Source: Amycolatopsis sp. CA-230715 | GTDB lineage: Bacteria > Actinomycetota > Actinomycetes > Mycobacteriales > Pseudonocardiaceae | Length of the DNA stretch: 64,000 nt | Assembly (NCBI RefSeq): GCF_018736145.1 | Contig: NZ_CP059997.1 | Coordinates: 1,797,501-1,861,500, forward strand | Direction of reading: 5' to 3' | Shown: positions 47,901 through 54,791 of the stretch, piece by piece | How positions within the stretch are numbered: the first letter of the stretch is position 1 | Layout: each line of letters starts with the position of its first letter | The notes under the pieces: generated by a model | What the model saw: only the letters and a program-made list of their open reading frames with translations | Told to the model about the DNA's origin: nothing | The model's database searches: none | Program-made: the position numbers and the translations under genes

Positions 47901-48526
47901 AGGTGTACGCGGTGTGGGGCGGTTTCGCCTACGGCCGCGGCCTCGACGGACGGCCCGCGCGCGAGGACATGGAGAGCTCGTACAAGCGCATCGTCGTGGC
48001 CGCGAAGAACACCGACACCCGCGAGCACGACATCGCCGACTCCGACGATTACTTCCAGTACCACGGCGGCATGATCGCCACCGTCCGCGCGCTCACCGGC
48101 ACCGCGCCCGCGTCCTACGTCGGCGACAGCACCACCCCGGACGCGGTGCGCACGCGGACGCTCGGCGAGGAGACCGCGCGCGTGTTCCGCGCCCGCGTGG
48201 TGAACCCGCGCTGGATCTCCGCGATGCGCAAACACGGCTACAAAGGCGCTTTCGAACTCGCGGCCACTGTGGACTACCTGTTCGGCTTCGACGCCACCGC
48301 CGGGGTCGTCGACGACTGGATGTACGAAAAGCTCAGCGAGTCCTACGTGCTCGACGAAGTGAACCAGGAGTTCATGGCGAAAGCCAACCCGTGGGCGCTG
48401 CGCGGCATCATCGAGCGCCTCGGCGAAGCCGCCGAACGGGGCCTGTGGGCCGAACCCGACCAGGACCTCCTCGACCGCATGCGCGAGGTCTACCTCCGCT
48501 TGGAAGGCGATCTCGAAGAGGGCTGA
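44936..48526 (+). CDS. cobN: Aerobic cobaltochelatase large subunit
   Basis: A 1196-aa CobN that inserts cobalt into hydrogenobyrinic acid a,c-diamide with ATP hydrolysis by the ChlI/ChlD-type partner. Length is normal. Family blocks include IAILYYRAHHLSGNTAFIEAL, HLGKHGSLEWLPGKTAGLS, NVLPTGRNFYTVDPKAIPS and YKRIVVAAKNTDTREHDIADSDDY. The GTG at 44936 is preferred as the first start after the riboswitch, with AAGGAG about 12 nt upstream. It is transcribed alone and followed by a convergent LysR-like gene. Confidence 0.95.
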   Translation: MILLLSTSDTDLLSARASGADYRLANPARLDLSELPALLAAAEIVVVRILGSERAWQEGLDAVRGSGKHVVVLGGEQAPDAELMKLSSVPSGIATESHAYLAQGGPENLRQLHRFLSDTLLLTGDGFDPPAAQPVWGVLDREKRATSGPTIAILYYRAHHLSGNTAFIEALSSAIEDAGGQALPIHCASLRSREPDMMAKLGEADALLVTVLAAGGTRPSEAGAGGDDEAWDVAELAALDIPTLQALCLTSDRETWDANDDGLSPLDAGNQMAVPEFDGRIITVPFSFKEIDEDGLPKYVADPERASRVAGIAVAHARLRHTPPPQRRIALMLSAYPTKHSRVGNAVGLDTPASAIDLLRRMRAAGYDLGDEPFPGVEPTSTDQPDGDALIHALIAAGGQDPEWLTEEQLAGNPIRVPAARYREWFAALPAELREAMEEHWGPAPGELYVDGGDIVLASLQAGNVVLMIQPPRGFGENPVAIYHNPDLPPSHHYLAAYRWLEEEFGAHAVVHLGKHGSLEWLPGKTAGLSASCAPDAVLGNLPLIYPFLINDPGEGAQAKRRAHATIVDHLIPPMARAESYGDLARLEQLLDEHANIAAMDPAKLPAIRAQIWTLIQAAKLDHDLGVDERPHDAEFDDFLLHIDGWLCEVKDAQIRDGLHILGQAPEGEARVNLVLAMLRAQQMWGGQSGAVPGLRSALGLKENSDTALSEVDGIEQTARALVEAMEASGWDSTTVTAVAERVLGHPDEKVGHVLTFAATEIVPRLAGTSAELDAVLHALDGGYIAAGPSGSPLRGLVNVLPTGRNFYTVDPKAIPSRLAWETGQALADSLLRRYREDTGDWPRSVGLSVWGTSAMRTSGDDAAEVLALLGVQPVWDEASRRVTGIEAVPLAELGRPRIDVTVRISGFFRDAFPHVIDLLDDAVRLVASLDEPDEQNFVRAHARADLAAHGDERRATTRIFGSKPGAYGAGMLPLMDSGNWRDDADLAEVYAVWGGFAYGRGLDGRPAREDMESSYKRIVVAAKNTDTREHDIADSDDYFQYHGGMIATVRALTGTAPASYVGDSTTPDAVRTRTLGEETARVFRARVVNPRWISAMRKHGYKGAFELAATVDYLFGFDATAGVVDDWMYEKLSESYVLDEVNQEFMAKANPWALRGIIERLGEAAERGLWAEPDQDLLDRMREVYLRLEGDLEEG

Positions 48527-48579
48527 GCACTCACGCCAGTTCGTGCTTCGCGGCCAAGGCAACGGCGCGCGACGACCCG

Positions 48580-49638
48580 TCAGCCCGGTAGAGCCGAGGG
48601 GATGGCTCGGGCCGGGGTCGCTTCGTCAAAGGCGGTCCACAGCAGGTTTAGCGGGTGGTCGGCGGCATAGCGGGCGCGTTCGCCCTTGCGAGCGAAGATG
48701 CCGGTGACGATCTCAAGGCGGGGGCGGTAGTCGTCGGCGAGGTCGATCTTGCGCAGGCCCTGGCCGGGCAACCGGCCCTCGAGGGCGGCGTCGGCGACGC
48801 GTTCGGTGGTGAGCAGGCAGCCATACAGGAGCTGGCTGGTGAGCAGGTTGAGGCCGTAGTTGAGGGAGTCGATATCGGCGATGACGTCGAGCACGCCGCG
48901 GTAGCCGGGGCCGTACCAGCGGCTGAGGAACTGGGCGAGTAGCCCGGCGGTGGGCGCGAGCAGCGGCAGGCCGGGCAGCCGCTCGGCGCCGACCGGGGTG
49001 TCGGGCAACTCGCGGACGCTGAGATTGGTGAGCAGGGCGACACGTTCGCGATGCCATTCCAGGAAGTCGTAGTCCACTGTGGATGGTCGGCCAGGTTCGG
49101 CGGCGAAGCTGCCGCACACCAGGTCGACCTTCTTGCCGTCGAGCTTGCGCCACAGGTCTCGGGTGCGGACGTGCTCGATGTTGAGCTGCACGCCGCGGCG
49201 CTCGAAGTCCTTGCGCAGCGCGGGCCACACGGCGCCGAGGAACTGCACGGTGAACTCGGTGGTGCCGAAGGTGACGGTGGACCCGACCCGGCGCCGGCTT
49301 CGGTGCAGACTGTTGGTCCACGACAGCAGGGTCTGCCGTGCCAGTGCGACGACCTCCTCGCCGGACGGGGTGAACAAGAAGTCCTTGCCCCGGCCCTGTT
49401 TGACCACCAGCGCCTCACCGACCAGGCGGGTCGCGGCCTTGTTGAGATTGTCGAGCTGCTTCTGCACGCTGGACTGCTCGCGCCCCAGCGCGCGGGCGGC
49501 ACGTTGCGCGGTGCCCGTGGCGTGCACGACGGCCAGGGTGCGCAGTTGGTCCAGGCTGACGTCGAGCATCTCCGGCGGGCTGCTCAGCAGCGATGACAGG
49601 ACTTCCGCCGCCTCGCCGTCATCTGCGATCTCCGGCAC
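48580..49638 (-). CDS. LysR-like regulator of the radical SAM module
   Basis: A 352-aa DNA-binding protein. Residues 20-100 form a LysR-type winged helix-turn-helix (LSLDQLRTLAV-like start, TAQRAARALGREQSSVQKQL, then FTPSGEEVVALAR). The rest resembles a weakly conserved periplasmic-binding-like sensor domain (STVTFGTTEFTVQFLGAVWP). The GTG at 49638 has a GAGGAGGG site; the frame is open further upstream but would cross the operators. It is divergent from the four-gene operon with three palindromes between them, so it is very probably their regulator. The ligand is unknown. Confidence 0.82.
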   Translation of the reverse strand: MPEIADDGEAAEVLSSLLSSPPEMLDVSLDQLRTLAVVHATGTAQRAARALGREQSSVQKQLDNLNKAATRLVGEALVVKQGRGKDFLFTPSGEEVVALARQTLLSWTNSLHRSRRRVGSTVTFGTTEFTVQFLGAVWPALRKDFERRGVQLNIEHVRTRDLWRKLDGKKVDLVCGSFAAEPGRPSTVDYDFLEWHRERVALLTNLSVRELPDTPVGAERLPGLPLLAPTAGLLAQFLSRWYGPGYRGVLDVIADIDSLNYGLNLLTSQLLYGCLLTTERVADAALEGRLPGQGLRKIDLADDYRPRLEIVTGIFARKGERARYAADHPLNLLWTAFDEATPARAIPSALPG

Positions 49639-49687
49639 CGCGCCCTCCTCGTCCCGCCCTGTCGATGACACACCCTGGCATGTGAAT

Positions 49688-49701
49688 TGTCCGCTCGGAC
49701 A
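49688..49701. promoter_or_regulatory. 14-bp palindromic operator 1
   Basis: TGTCCGCTCGGACA, a perfect palindrome around a 2-bp centre. It matches the pattern TGTYCGNNCGRACA shared with two further sites in the same intergenic region. It lies 50 bp upstream of the LysR-like gene start. Confidence 0.6.
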
Positions 49702-49746
49702 GTTGGACTGTCGTTGACCGCACTTCCCGCCGAACTGTTCCACAAG

Positions 49747-49760
49747 TGTTCGTGCGAACA
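49747..49760. promoter_or_regulatory. 14-bp palindromic operator 2
   Basis: TGTTCGTGCGAACA, a perfect palindrome, 59 bp from site 1 and 30 bp (about three helical turns) from site 3, so sites 2 and 3 lie on the same face of the DNA. Confidence 0.65.
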
Positions 49761-49776
49761 TCTCAAGTAACGATAC

Positions 49777-49790
49777 TGTTCGACCGAACA
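49777..49790. promoter_or_regulatory. 14-bp palindromic operator 3
   Basis: TGTTCGACCGAACA, a perfect palindrome overlapping a possible rightward -10 element (TACTGT, 49774-49779). A protein bound here would control the radical SAM operon promoter. Confidence 0.65.
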
Positions 49791-49864
49791 TCTAGTGTGA
49801 GTGCCCGACCAGGCTGCTCACGGTGGCGCCCAGGTCGGCGCCCGGGGAAGCGGAGGTTGCACTG

Positions 49865-50983
49865 GTGATCGCTCGCAGTATCGCCACCGACGAGGTGGCC
49901 TCGTCCTGCTACTTCCGCACCACGGTCGAGCAGCCGTTCCGCAAGGCACTGGTCCAGATAAACGAGGACTGCAATCTGTGCTGCGCCCACTGTTTCGTGT
50001 CCGCGACGCGAGTCGGCATGCAGATGCCGCTGGGCGATGTAGTGGAGAAGGTGATCCCGCGCCTGGCGGACAGCCGGGTTCGGCGGGTGACCCTCACCGG
50101 CGGGGAGCCAACGATCCACTCGGACTTCCTGGACATCGTGCGCGCGTTCCGTACTGCGGGGATGGACGTCGGGATCTGCACCAACGCCACCAGACTGACC
50201 ACGGTCCAGATCGCGGCGCTGGTCGAGCTGGGCGTGCACTGCAACGTGTCCCTGGACGGGTTCGCCGCCGACTCGCACGGCAAGTTCAGAGGTGACCGCG
50301 CCACTTTCGCGGTCACCGTTGCGACCGTGGAAAGGCTCGGCCGGGCGGGCATCCTGCAAGGGCTGCTGTGCACGCCGAACACGTTGGCGCAGAACGAGGA
50401 GTACGCCCGGCTGTGCGGGTTTGCCCGGGCGAACGGGGCCCGCTACGTGCTGCTCAACCCGCTGGGCAGCATGGGCCGCGGCGTAAGGTCGAAGGCCAAG
50501 CTGGCCAAGACGACCCTGCACATGCGGGAGATCTTCGAGCTGACCGCGCCGTTCGACGGACCGGAGCTGGACATCGCGCACATCCGCTTCCCCAACGCCG
50601 GAGCCCGGCCGCTGGCCGGATGCGAGGCCGGGACGATCATCTATGTGTTCACTCCCGGCGAGGTCACGGTGTGCCCGTACCTGGTGTTCGCCGCCCGCAC
50701 CCCGCAATCGCGGCACGCCGACACCGAGTTCATCGTCGGCAACATCTTCACCGACCCCGACATCGCGCACCGGCTGGGCGACTACCGCTTCCACGACCGC
50801 TACCAGGTCGGCGCGAACGCCACCTGCGCGGCGTGTTCGCTGAACTCCGGCTGCGGCAAGGGCTGCCCGGCCGCCGTGGTCGCTGCGGGTGGCCGGATCG
50901 GTGACGTCGACGCCGAGCAATGTCCGATTGTCGACGAGGATCACGCTGAGGGGCGTCGGTTGCTGCCGCTGATGCCCGCGTGA
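49865..50983 (+). CDS. Radical SAM enzyme with SPASM domain
   Basis: A 372-aa enzyme. The GTG at 49865 with GGAGG upstream is preferred over a GTG at 49823. The [4Fe-4S]/SAM motif is CNLCCAHC (CX3CX2C, residues about 36-43), followed by the GGEP-type SAM contact TLTGGEPTIHSDF. The C-terminus has a full SPASM Cys set: GC...VTVCPY, then CAACSLNSGCGKGC (CX2CX5CX3C), then a final Cys in EQCPIV, indicating two auxiliary clusters. SPASM enzymes mostly modify peptides or proteins. No precursor peptide is obvious, and the neighbours are nucleotide-type enzymes. First gene of a four-gene operon. It includes a rare ATA codon (49958). Confidence 0.9.
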   Translation: MIARSIATDEVASSCYFRTTVEQPFRKALVQINEDCNLCCAHCFVSATRVGMQMPLGDVVEKVIPRLADSRVRRVTLTGGEPTIHSDFLDIVRAFRTAGMDVGICTNATRLTTVQIAALVELGVHCNVSLDGFAADSHGKFRGDRATFAVTVATVERLGRAGILQGLLCTPNTLAQNEEYARLCGFARANGARYVLLNPLGSMGRGVRSKAKLAKTTLHMREIFELTAPFDGPELDIAHIRFPNAGARPLAGCEAGTIIYVFTPGEVTVCPYLVFAARTPQSRHADTEFIVGNIFTDPDIAHRLGDYRFHDRYQVGANATCAACSLNSGCGKGCPAAVVAAGGRIGDVDAEQCPIVDEDHAEGRRLLPLMPA

Positions 50984-51627
50984 CCGGCCTGTCGCTGGAC
51001 GAGCCGCGGCGCCTGTCGGGCACGCTGATCATCCTGGACGGCCCCGGCGGGGCAGGGAAGTCCACCGCTGTCTGCCTGGTCGCTGAGACGCTGACAGTGG
51101 CCGGGGTAGCGGCGCACCCGACGAGCCAGCCGTCCCGCGCGCCGCTGGGAGAGCTAACCCGGCACGGCACCGACACCTACCGAGGCATGGCACTGGCCTG
51201 CCTGTGCGCCGCCGACCGCCACCACCAGCTCGCCACCGAGATCCTGCCCGCGCTGGCGGACGGCGCGGTCGTGGTGTGCGACCGCTACGTCGCGTCTTCG
51301 CTGGTGCTGCAAGGTCTTGACGGGCTGTCCGCCGAGGTGGTGTGGCAGCTTAACCGTGGTGTCTACCGGCCGGACCTCTCTGTCATCCTCACTGGCGCCC
51401 CCACCGTGATCAACGCCCGGCTGCGGGCGCGCGGCGGACACAGCCGCTTCGAGCGCGCCGAGGACAATAGCGAGATGGAGACCGGCCTGTACCTCCACGC
51501 TGTGGTCAACCTGCGACAACGGGGCTGGCCGGTCGCGTCGATGGACGCCACCACCGACACGATCGCCGCGGCGATGGTGTCCCTCATCCAGCACGTCCTG
51601 ACCGAGAAGAGCTCGGCATGTCTCTGA
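50980..51627 (+). CDS. Thymidylate-kinase-like P-loop kinase
   Basis: A 215-aa kinase of the dTMP-kinase fold. The P-loop is DGPGGAGKSTAV (about residues 20-31). The DRY-type motif is VVCDRYVASSLVLQGLDG, and LTGAPTVINARLRARGG corresponds to the lid approach. The GTG start shares GTGA with the radical SAM stop. A housekeeping tmk is expected elsewhere, so this copy probably acts on a special nucleotide or nucleotide-like product of the module. The substrate is unknown. Confidence 0.87.
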   Translation: MTGLSLDEPRRLSGTLIILDGPGGAGKSTAVCLVAETLTVAGVAAHPTSQPSRAPLGELTRHGTDTYRGMALACLCAADRHHQLATEILPALADGAVVVCDRYVASSLVLQGLDGLSAEVVWQLNRGVYRPDLSVILTGAPTVINARLRARGGHSRFERAEDNSEMETGLYLHAVVNLRQRGWPVASMDATTDTIAAAMVSLIQHVLTEKSSACL

Positions 51628-52457
51628 GCCTGATCACCGTCAACATCGGCGCCCCGTCGCTGGATCGTGCGCAGCGCCAGCTCCGCTGGCTGGCCGCCCG
51701 CCCGGAGGATGTGCTGGTGCTGACCGAGACCAAGGCCACCGCGGGCAGCCAGTTCCTCGCCGAGGCATTCATCGCCGCCGGCTACGCGGTGACCTTCCCC
51801 GACCACGCCCCCGGCGAGCTCGGCGTGATGATCGTCAGCAAGCTCGCCACCACCCTGGACCCGCTCAGCGCGGCACTGGACTACCTGCCCGCGCGCGCCG
51901 CCGGGGTCGTGGTGGGTACTTCGGACGGGCCGCTGCGCGTAGTCGGCGCCTACGTGCCCTCCCGCAACGCCACCGCCGAGAAGACCGAACGCAAGAAGAC
52001 CTGGATCCAGCGCTTCGGCCACGCCCTGGACGCCACCACGAGCGAGGCGCCGCTGCTGCTGCTCGGCGACCTCAACGTGCTCGAACCCACCCACATACCC
52101 GCGCATCGCGGCCAGTTCGCACCGTTCGAGTACGCCTTCTACACGGGGCTGACCGAGCGACACGGTCTGGTGGACCTGTTCCGGCACCTGCACGCCGACG
52201 CCGTCGAGCACAGTTGGGCACGCCGCGCGGACCTGGGCTACCGCTACGACCACGCCCACGGCTCCCGCGCCTTGGCCGAGCGGCTCACCGCGTGCGAGTA
52301 CGTCCACGAGACCAGGGAAGCGGGGACCGACGGCGCTCGGCTCACCGACCATTCAGGACTCGCCGTGCGGGTGTCGATGACCGCGACCACCTCGCTGCTA
52401 ACGTCGGACCCCGCCACGGCGGCCACGCACGCCGAGCCGGAGCCGACTCTGTTCTGA
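51618..52457 (+). CDS. Endonuclease/exonuclease/phosphatase-family protein
   Basis: A 279-aa EEP-superfamily metal-dependent phosphoesterase (exonuclease III/DNase I fold). Catalytic landmarks are intact: LITVNIG near the N-terminus, VLTETKAT (metal-binding Glu), LLGDLNVLEP (Asp-x-Asn), LGYRYDHAH and LTDHSGLAV (Asp-His pair). No signal peptide. The start overlaps the kinase by 10 bp. The substrate could be DNA, RNA or a small phosphoester. It carries rare codons (ATA at 52095, CTA near the end). Confidence 0.87.
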   Translation: MSLSLITVNIGAPSLDRAQRQLRWLAARPEDVLVLTETKATAGSQFLAEAFIAAGYAVTFPDHAPGELGVMIVSKLATTLDPLSAALDYLPARAAGVVVGTSDGPLRVVGAYVPSRNATAEKTERKKTWIQRFGHALDATTSEAPLLLLGDLNVLEPTHIPAHRGQFAPFEYAFYTGLTERHGLVDLFRHLHADAVEHSWARRADLGYRYDHAHGSRALAERLTACEYVHETREAGTDGARLTDHSGLAVRVSMTATTSLLTSDPATAATHAEPEPTLF

Positions 52458-52533
52458 CGCACTCGGCCTCCGCTGCTCGTCGGTGGCTGCCGGACCACAT
52501 GTCCGTCAGCCGACCGCGAGGACCTGCCGCAGG

Positions 52534-53031
52534 ATGCCCGCATCCACCAGCACCGCCACACCACGAATTGGCGCCCGCGTCCTTCTGCTCGACCGCGACG
52601 ACCGCGTACTGCTCATCCACGCCCTCGACCCCACCGACCCCGCGCACCACTGGTGGGAGCTGCCCGGCGGCGGCCTGGACGAGGGCGAGGACCTCCATAC
52701 CGCCGCCCGCCGTGAGCTCGCCGAGGAATCCGGAATCACGCTCACGGCCCTCGGCCGCAAGTTGTGGGTCCGCGAATCCCGCTTCCGCTACCAGGACCGC
52801 GACCACCACCGCATCGAGCACGTCTTCCTCGGACGCACATCGATCACCGCGCCACAGGTCTCGCTCCAGCCCACCGAGAACGAGAAGGCCGGGCTGATCG
52901 AGCGTCGTTGGTGGGCCGCTGACGAGCTGAGGCAGTGCCGCGACAAGCTCCTGCCCGCCACCCTGCCTGCCCATCTCGACGACCTGCTCGCGGACCGGTT
53001 CAGCCCCACGCCTCTCACTCTCCTCGACTGA
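52534..53031 (+). CDS. Nudix hydrolase
   Basis: A 165-aa Nudix-fold protein. The Nudix box is complete: GGGLDEGEDLHTAARREL followed by AEESGI. It is preceded by LLLDRDDRVLLIHALDPTD and HHWWELPGG, and HVFLGRTS follows the box. Nudix enzymes cleave nucleoside diphosphates linked to another group. It lies 76 bp after the EEP gene in the same direction. Its start has only a weak, distant GAGG, so it may be expressed less tightly. It probably removes or activates a nucleotide made by the module. Confidence 0.88.
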   Translation: MPASTSTATPRIGARVLLLDRDDRVLLIHALDPTDPAHHWWELPGGGLDEGEDLHTAARRELAEESGITLTALGRKLWVRESRFRYQDRDHHRIEHVFLGRTSITAPQVSLQPTENEKAGLIERRWWAADELRQCRDKLLPATLPAHLDDLLADRFSPTPLTLLD

Positions 53032-53220
53032 GCGTCTGGCGGATCGCCGGGGCTCCGTGTGGGCCAGGGCATCAACGCCTCCAGCCGCCGCAAGATCAAG
53101 GAAGGCTCGCTGAACCGGTTCCGCTGCCAGGCGACGAGGTTCTCACCTGTGTCGCGCACTACGACACGTTCGACAAGATGGGCCGGTCTACCCACCCCGC
53201 ACCGCATGAACCGTCGTGGT
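53032..53220. other. Gene-free junction between module and paa genes
   Basis: No credible complete gene. A short rightward open stretch (from about 53059) reads GINASSRRKIKEGSLNRFRC, which looks more like the remnant of a protein than random antisense, but it runs into paaE antisense. A 6-bp hairpin TGAACC-GTCGT-GGTTCA (about 53207-53223) overlaps the paaE stop. The stretch may be the right edge of an acquired segment. Confidence 0.4.
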
Positions 53221-54303
53221 TCAGGCGTCGTAGTCGACCGTCAAGGAGTCGGACACCGGGAACGACTGGCAAGTAAGGACGAACCCGGTGTCCACTTCGG
53301 ACTTTTCGAGTGCGAAGTTGCGTCGCATGTCGACCTCGCCGTCGGTCACCTTCGCCCGGCAGGTGCCGCACACCCCGCCCTTGCAGGCGAACGGGAGGTC
53401 GGGGCGGAACCGCTGCGCGCCGTCGAGCACGGTCGTGGCGCGGGACAGCGTCATCGAGCTGGACCGGCCATCCAGCACCAGCTTCACCTCGCTGGACGCA
53501 CCCTTCAGGCCGGGTTCTTCGTGGCGGACGGGTTCCGGCGGCAGATCGTCCACATAGAACAGTTCCTGGTGCACGCGGTCGGCGGGCACGCCCAGATCGG
53601 CGAGCACCTCCTGCGCGGAGGTGACCATCCCGAAGGGACCGCACAGCCACCAGTGCGCGACCTCGCCGACCGGGATCAGCGCCGTGCACAGCTTGCGCAG
53701 CCGGTCGGCGTCGAGCCGCCCGGTGAACAGCTCCGCCTCCCTCGGCTCGCGCGAGAGCACGTGCACGAGTTCGAGCCGTGCCGGGTAGCGGTCCTTCAGA
53801 TCGGCCAGCTCGTCGGCGAACATCACGGTGTCGCTGCGGCGGTTGCCGTAGAGCAGGGTCACCGTGGCGTCGCTGGAATCCAGCAGCGACGCGGCGATCG
53901 ACAGCACCGGCGTGATCCCGGAGCCCGCGGCGACCAGCACGTGGTGGCCGCCGGTGTCCAGATCGGGGGTGAAGCTGCCCGTCGGCGCGGCGACTTCGAT
54001 GGTGTCGCCCGCCCGCACTTCGTTCACCAGCCACGACGAGAACAGTCCACCCGGGACTTCCCGCACACCGACGCGCGGGCTTTCCCCCGCCGCCGCGCAG
54101 ATCGAGTAGGAGCGCCGCTGGTCGACGCCGTCGATCTCGCGGCGCAGGGTCAGTGACTGCCCCGGCCGGAAGTCGTAGCGCTCCGCCAGATCCGGTGGCA
54201 CCTCGAAGGTCACCGCGACCGCGTCGTCGCACAGCCGCCGCACGGACGCGACGGTCAGCGGGTGGAACCCGGTCCGCCGCGGTGAAACGGTCGTGGTGGT
54301 CAC
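53221..54303 (-). CDS. paaE: Phenylacetyl-CoA epoxidase reductase subunit
   Basis: A 360-aa reductase that delivers electrons from NADPH to the di-iron oxygenase PaaA. The N-terminal FAD domain has RSYSICAA, the NAD(P) domain has VLVAAGSGITPVLSIAASLL, and the C-terminal plant-type [2Fe-2S] ferredoxin has CKGGVCGTCRAKV and a final Cys in LTCQSFP. The GTG start overlaps paaD by one base. It is the last gene of paaZABCDE. Confidence 0.95.
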   Translation of the reverse strand: MTTTTVSPRRTGFHPLTVASVRRLCDDAVAVTFEVPPDLAERYDFRPGQSLTLRREIDGVDQRRSYSICAAAGESPRVGVREVPGGLFSSWLVNEVRAGDTIEVAAPTGSFTPDLDTGGHHVLVAAGSGITPVLSIAASLLDSSDATVTLLYGNRRSDTVMFADELADLKDRYPARLELVHVLSREPREAELFTGRLDADRLRKLCTALIPVGEVAHWWLCGPFGMVTSAQEVLADLGVPADRVHQELFYVDDLPPEPVRHEEPGLKGASSEVKLVLDGRSSSMTLSRATTVLDGAQRFRPDLPFACKGGVCGTCRAKVTDGEVDMRRNFALEKSEVDTGFVLTCQSFPVSDSLTVDYDA

Positions 54304-54791
54304 TAGATCTCCTTGACGTGCTCGAACGGTTCGAGGCAGGCGCGGCAGCGGCGCAGCGCCTTGCACGCGGTGGCGCTGAACCGGGACTGCTCTTCGGTGT
54401 CTTCGGAACCGCAGCGCGGGCAGCGCACGCGGGCGATCGGCGCGCTCAGCGTGAGCGGGATCGGCCCGGTGCGCGCCGGTGCGGCCCCCGGCGGCGCGAT
54501 ACCCGCCTCGGCGAGCTTGCGCTTGCCCTCGGAGCTGATCCAGTCGCTCGACCACGCCGGGTGCAGCACGGTGCGGACCTCGACCTCGCCGAACCCCGCG
54601 CCGCGCAGGGCGTGTTCGAGATCGTCGCGCATGGTGTCCATCGCGGGGCAGCCGGTGTAGGTGGGCGTGATCGACACCGTCACCCGTCCGTCTACTTCGG
54701 ACACCTCGCGCAGCACGCCGAGATCGGCGAGCGTCAGCATCGGCAGCTCGGGATCGGTCACCGTCGCGGCCACCGCGTAGGCGGTCACCAT
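54303..54791 (-). CDS. paaD: Phenylacetyl-CoA epoxidase assembly protein
   Basis: A 162-aa SufT/MIP18-type protein needed for maturation of the epoxidase complex. The N-terminal domain has VTDPELPMLTLADLGVLR and TPTYTGCPAMDTM. The C-terminal zinc or Fe-S Cys set is CPRCGSEDTEEQS...CRACLEPF. It starts at ATG 54791 (7-bp overlap with paaC) or GTG 54788 (GTGA overlap). Confidence 0.94.
   Translation of the reverse strand: MVTAYAVAATVTDPELPMLTLADLGVLREVSEVDGRVTVSITPTYTGCPAMDTMRDDLEHALRGAGFGEVEVRTVLHPAWSSDWISSEGKRKLAEAGIAPPGAAPARTGPIPLTLSAPIARVRCPRCGSEDTEEQSRFSATACKALRRCRACLEPFEHVKEI

Noticed and set aside
49747..49790. LexA/SOS box reading of the palindromes before the radical SAM operon
   Set aside because: The actinobacterial LexA box has CGAAC first and GTTCG second around four bases. 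Here the order is reversed with a 2-bp centre, and the pattern repeats three times.
49865..51627. Prokaryotic viperin next to its nucleotide kinase
   Set aside because: The radical SAM protein has a full SPASM Cys set (CX2CX5CX3C) at its C-terminus, which viperins lack, although the neighbouring kinase made the idea attractive.
53059..54156. A 365-aa rightward open frame over paaE
   Set aside because: Beyond its first 40 codons it is pure antisense of paaE, with no start signal or domain.
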